Assembly (NCBI RefSeq): GCF_043729335.1
Contig: NZ_JAYTLQ010000013.1
Span: 1-64,000 of the forward strand
Length of the DNA stretch: 64,000 nucleotides
Origin: Crenothrix sp043729335
GTDB taxonomy: Bacteria > Pseudomonadota > Gammaproteobacteria > Methylococcales > Methylomonadaceae
Reading direction: 5' to 3'
Below the pieces are notes generated by a model that did no database searches, had not been told where the DNA came from, and worked only from the letters and a program-made list of their open reading frames with translations. Shown here one piece after another: positions 61,522 through 64,000 of the stretch. A program made the position numbers and the translations under genes. Position 1 is the first letter of the stretch; each line of letters begins with the position of its first letter.

Positions 61522-62124
61522 ATGGATCAAGAAAAACTAGATACACACACAACCGTTGAAACGCAGGATCATATATTACTAGCTGCTTTAAAGTTATTTA
61601 CTGAAAAAGGCTATTTTAATACCTCGTTAATTGATATCAAACAGGCTGCGGGTATAAAAACCTTGCCTATCATCTATCAACATTTTTCCAGCAAACAAGC
61701 CATTGCGTCGGCGTTATACGCAAACATTATCGATAGTTTGAATATATCTATTGAAGATATCCGGCGTAGAAATCAAAAATCATCTGAACAATTACATGAC
61801 ATTGTCGATTTATTATTTAAATTGACTGACGATGCGCCTGATGTGATGCGGTTTTTGTTATTTTCAAAATTTGATGAATTTTTACCCGATGAAAAGCCGA
61901 TAGTAGAAACGGCTGCTTTTGTTAAGATTATCAAAATAATTCAAGCCGGTATTAAAGCAGGAGAAATTCGTAATCTTGATTCGGCACTGGTAAATGCGCA
62001 TTTTTTTGGGATTGTAAATAATACTTTGCGCTTAGTATTATCCGGTGAGTTAAATAAAAAAGCCGATGCGTATCAATCTCAAACGTGGCTTTGTGCCTGG
62101 AATATGATTGCTAATAAGCGGTAA
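61522..62124 (+). CDS. TetR-family transcriptional regulator
   Basis: A 200-residue TetR-like protein. Its N-terminal helix-turn-helix covers residues ~15-60 (ILLAALKLFTEKGYFNTSLIDIKQAAG, seen as ALKLFTEKGYFNTS and IIYQHFSSKQAI). The ligand domain is divergent, so the effector is unknown. ATG 61522 follows AGAAGAAG; longer readings are unsupported. Region 61396-61521 holds no RNA gene. Its target is not evident; neighbours are pgsA and a lipoprotein gene. Confidence 0.87.
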   Translation: MDQEKLDTHTTVETQDHILLAALKLFTEKGYFNTSLIDIKQAAGIKTLPIIYQHFSSKQAIASALYANIIDSLNISIEDIRRRNQKSSEQLHDIVDLLFKLTDDAPDVMRFLLFSKFDEFLPDEKPIVETAAFVKIIKIIQAGIKAGEIRNLDSALVNAHFFGIVNNTLRLVLSGELNKKADAYQSQTWLCAWNMIANKR

Positions 62125-62169
62125 TCAGTTATTGCTGATAAAAAAATCTTGCTTTACGATAAAAATGAC

Positions 62170-62211
62170 ACAGATTTGATTAATATTTGGGCCAATAATA
62201 ATCAAATCTGT
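62170..62211. terminator. Bidirectional hairpin between TetR and lipoprotein genes
   Basis: Arms ACAGATTTGATTA and TAATCAAATCTGT (13 bases including ends) flank a 16-base loop between convergent genes. A/T-rich but long; TTAATT follows on the plus strand. Confidence 0.55.
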
Positions 62212-62273
62212 TTAATTGAATTTACATTTATTGTGTTTCGATAACTAAATAACGGCATAAAATTAATTGCTTA

Positions 62274-62978
62274 TTAATCAAAACTGCCTGCTTTCTTCCT
62301 TGCCAATTTAGCCCCTTCAGGATTACTCAGTAATTCTCTTGCCTTGGCAATTAATAGCCAGCTGTGTTTTTTCAATTCCCGATCATTCGATGCCAACAAC
62401 GCGGCTTTTTTAGCTAAATCTTCCGCCAAACGCGGTTGCGATTGATTAAGTCTTGCTACTGCCAGTTTGTAATACAGCGTCGCATTTCTAGGTTCAATAC
62501 GTATCGCTCGTTCAATAGCAGCTCCTGCGGCTTCTGGATTGCCGCTGTCAGTATTTTGCTTAGCCGCCAAAACTAAAGCACTGACAGGTGCTGATAAATG
62601 CGCATTGGATTCTAAAGGGGTAAAAGAGGTATCTGCCTCAGGTTCTTGTGTTACTTGAGGTTCTGGTGCCGGTGCATCTTCCACGAGCGGGGGAAGCTCT
62701 TCTACTTTTTCTTCTGGAACAGGCTCCGGTTCTGGCTCCTGTATAACACGGTCAGGTATTTCCATAGGAACCGACCGAGGTTTAAACTCTTTTAAGGGTT
62801 TGGTAACAACAGTACTTTCATCAGGCAAGGGCTTAGCAACAGGCGGGGGTAGCTGGGTATTGATAGGGGATTGGCCACCATAAACAGGTGCAGGATACTG
62901 AGCTTGGTAATAGTCGTTGGCACAACCCGTTAGTAAAACCATCAGTGTGCAAGGCGCAAAAAGATGTTTAATTGCCAT
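62274..62978 (-). CDS. TPR-containing lipoprotein
   Basis: A 234-residue protein with a lipobox LTGC (Cys ~19) after a short hydrophobic leader. A long Pro/Glu-rich linker follows (~30-130, e.g. EPEPEPVPEEKVEELPP, then PEPQVTQEPEAD), and then a TPR-like helical domain (~135-234, TLYYKLAVARLNQSQPRLAEDLAKKA). It is likely anchored in the outer membrane, with the linker spanning part of the periplasm. Function is unknown; it is separated by ~190 bases from the DegP-like gene upstream. Confidence 0.75.
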   Translation of the reverse strand: MAIKHLFAPCTLMVLLTGCANDYYQAQYPAPVYGGQSPINTQLPPPVAKPLPDESTVVTKPLKEFKPRSVPMEIPDRVIQEPEPEPVPEEKVEELPPLVEDAPAPEPQVTQEPEADTSFTPLESNAHLSAPVSALVLAAKQNTDSGNPEAAGAAIERAIRIEPRNATLYYKLAVARLNQSQPRLAEDLAKKAALLASNDRELKKHSWLLIAKARELLSNPEGAKLARKKAGSFD

Positions 62979-63104
62979 TATAATTCATCCAGTAAAAACA
63001 ACAGTTAATTAAGTTAGGATCAGCTTAATATTTTGCTTAATCTAACATCAATTGCCTGAATTAGGTACAAAAAGTTGCGGGTCGGAGCAGTGCAAAATTT
63101 GAGT

Positions 63105-63141
63105 GCTCATGCACCTTACCGTTAAAGTAAGATACATGAGC
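63105..63141. terminator. Two-helix hairpin downstream of the DegP-like gene
   Basis: Outer arms GCTCATG / CATGAGC enclose TTAC / GTAA. It begins 30 bases after the protease stop on the minus strand. No T-run, so function as terminator is tentative. Confidence 0.4.
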
Positions 63142-63170
63142 GTATAACGGGTAATTCAGAGTTATACAGC

Positions 63171-64000
63171 TTATTTAGCGATTTTTAACGCCAGGAATAT
63201 CGGACTACCGCGGCGTTGCACTAAAAGTGCTACCGATTTACCCGCATCAAACTTCTTAATCATTTTATTAAAGTCATCAACATCAGCAATAACAGTATTT
63301 TGAATACGTAAAATAATATCACCCCGCATAATGCCAGCATCTCTTGCAGCACCTTTGGTGACATCTTGAACTAACACACCGCCATTGATATTCTGCAAGG
63401 CTTCTCTTTGCTCAGGTGTTAAATCGCTAACGCTGATACCTAGTTTATTGGTGGGCTTTTTTTCTACTTTGCTTTCAATTATTTTTTCATCTTGCTCAGG
63501 TAATAAGCCCACTTTAAAGTCAACTTTTTCAGTATCGCCTTGCCTAATAATGGTTAAAGTCGCTGACTCGTTAATAGGGGTCACACCCACCATTGGCGGT
63601 AGATCACCAGACTTTTCAATTTGTTGGCCGTTAAATTCGGTAATAATATCGCCAATTTGCAAACCGGCTTTTTCAGCGGGGCTGCTAGGTAATATTTTAG
63701 AAACTAACGCGCCTTGCGGTCTTTTCATGCCAAATGATTCAGCCAATTGCCTTGTGACATCCTGGATTTGTACGCCTAACCAGCCATGCGATGCTTTACC
63801 GTGGGATTTAATCTGATTGACAACATTCATAGCGATATCCATAGGAATGGAGAAAGATAACCCCATAAATCCCCCGGTGCGGCTATAAATTTGCGAATTT
63901 ATGCCGACAACTTCGCCTTTCATATTAAAGAGAGGGCCACCGGAGTTTCCGGGGTTTATCGCGACATCGGTTTGAATGAAGGGCACATAGTTGCCGCCGG
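63171..64000 (-). CDS. DegP/DegQ-type periplasmic serine protease, C-terminal part (5' end off window)
   Basis: The last ~276 codons of an HtrA-family protease run off the window end in frame (residues GGNYVPFIQTD begin at base ~63998). The catalytic-serine segment NPGNSGGPLFN is present, followed by SIPMDIAMNV and two PDZ domains (~85-170 and ~190-270 of this fragment) with GALVSKILPSSPAEKAGLQ and GVLVQDVTKGAARDAGI. The His and Asp of the triad lie beyond the window. Two PDZ domains indicate DegP/DegQ rather than DegS. It degrades or holds misfolded envelope proteins. Confidence 0.92.
   Translation of the reverse strand, partial: GGNYVPFIQTDVAINPGNSGGPLFNMKGEVVGINSQIYSRTGGFMGLSFSIPMDIAMNVVNQIKSHGKASHGWLGVQIQDVTRQLAESFGMKRPQGALVSKILPSSPAEKAGLQIGDIITEFNGQQIEKSGDLPPMVGVTPINESATLTIIRQGDTEKVDFKVGLLPEQDEKIIESKVEKKPTNKLGISVSDLTPEQREALQNINGGVLVQDVTKGAARDAGIMRGDIILRIQNTVIADVDDFNKMIKKFDAGKSVALLVQRRGSPIFLALKIAK

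Overview
The window is about 62 kb of a moderate-GC gammaproteobacterial chromosome. It most resembles a type I methanotroph (order Methylococcales). The grounds are a gnd-pgi-zwf cluster with a short 6-phosphogluconate dehydrogenase (typical of ribulose-monophosphate-cycle methylotrophs), a PEP-CTERM protein, an Na+-NQR operon and the protein flavour of the housekeeping genes. No methane-oxidation gene lies in the window, so the order is an inference. The first ~1.8 kb is different: it is GC-richer, carries a Comamonadaceae-type intergenic palindrome, a HexR regulator and a DUF3047 gene, and meets the rest inside zwf at the conserved G6PD segment FYIRTGKR. That is either a recombined zwf or an assembly chimera.

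Layout. 1-5.5 kb: DUF3047 fragment, hexR, zwf, pgi, gnd (sugar-phosphate oxidation). 5.9-9.2 kb: accA and two tandem secreted tachylectin-like beta-propeller paralogues. 9.4-17.4 kb: tilS and the classic pyrG-kdsA-eno-ftsB line, interrupted by an accessory block (TIR-DUF1566 fusion, HicB/Phd hybrid antitoxin, DUF4160-DUF2442 pair) and by a Uma2 nuclease gene. 17.5-18.1 kb: PEP-CTERM protein. 18.9-25.8 kb: nqrABCDEF, DUF2845, nqrM. 25.9-31.2 kb: sbcB, truD, hemH, a CBS/CorC membrane protein. 31.3-39.3 kb (minus): one long riboflavin/transcription cluster nrdR-ribD-ribE-(membrane protein)-ribBX-[three-gene TIGR04255 cassette]-ribH-nusB-thiL-pgpA. 39.5-47.7 kb: NYN protein, ppnP, TPR/2OG oxygenase, Nudix, VapBC, rbgA, DUF1624 membrane protein, mtaB and small proteins. 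47.8-49.3 kb: secreted Cys-rich protein and a degenerate GGDEF protein. 50-53 kb: purB-mnmA-nudJ. 53.3-56.2 kb: clpS-clpA and infA. 56.3-61.4 kb: tsaB-dinG-like helicase, uvrC-pgsA. 61.5-64 kb: TetR regulator, TPR lipoprotein, and a DegP/DegQ protease cut by the window end.

Most of the window is ordinary core metabolism. The points of interest are accessory insertions within otherwise conserved operons: a three-gene cassette led by a TIGR04255 protein inside the rib operon, and a TIR-DUF1566 fusion with toxin-antitoxin-like genes between pyrG and kdsA. A small family of MITE-like repeats is also present, with inverted termini GGCTACC and apparent 8-bp target duplications (two fairly intact copies and one relic). 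No tRNA, rRNA, CRISPR array, prophage or complete insertion sequence was recognised.
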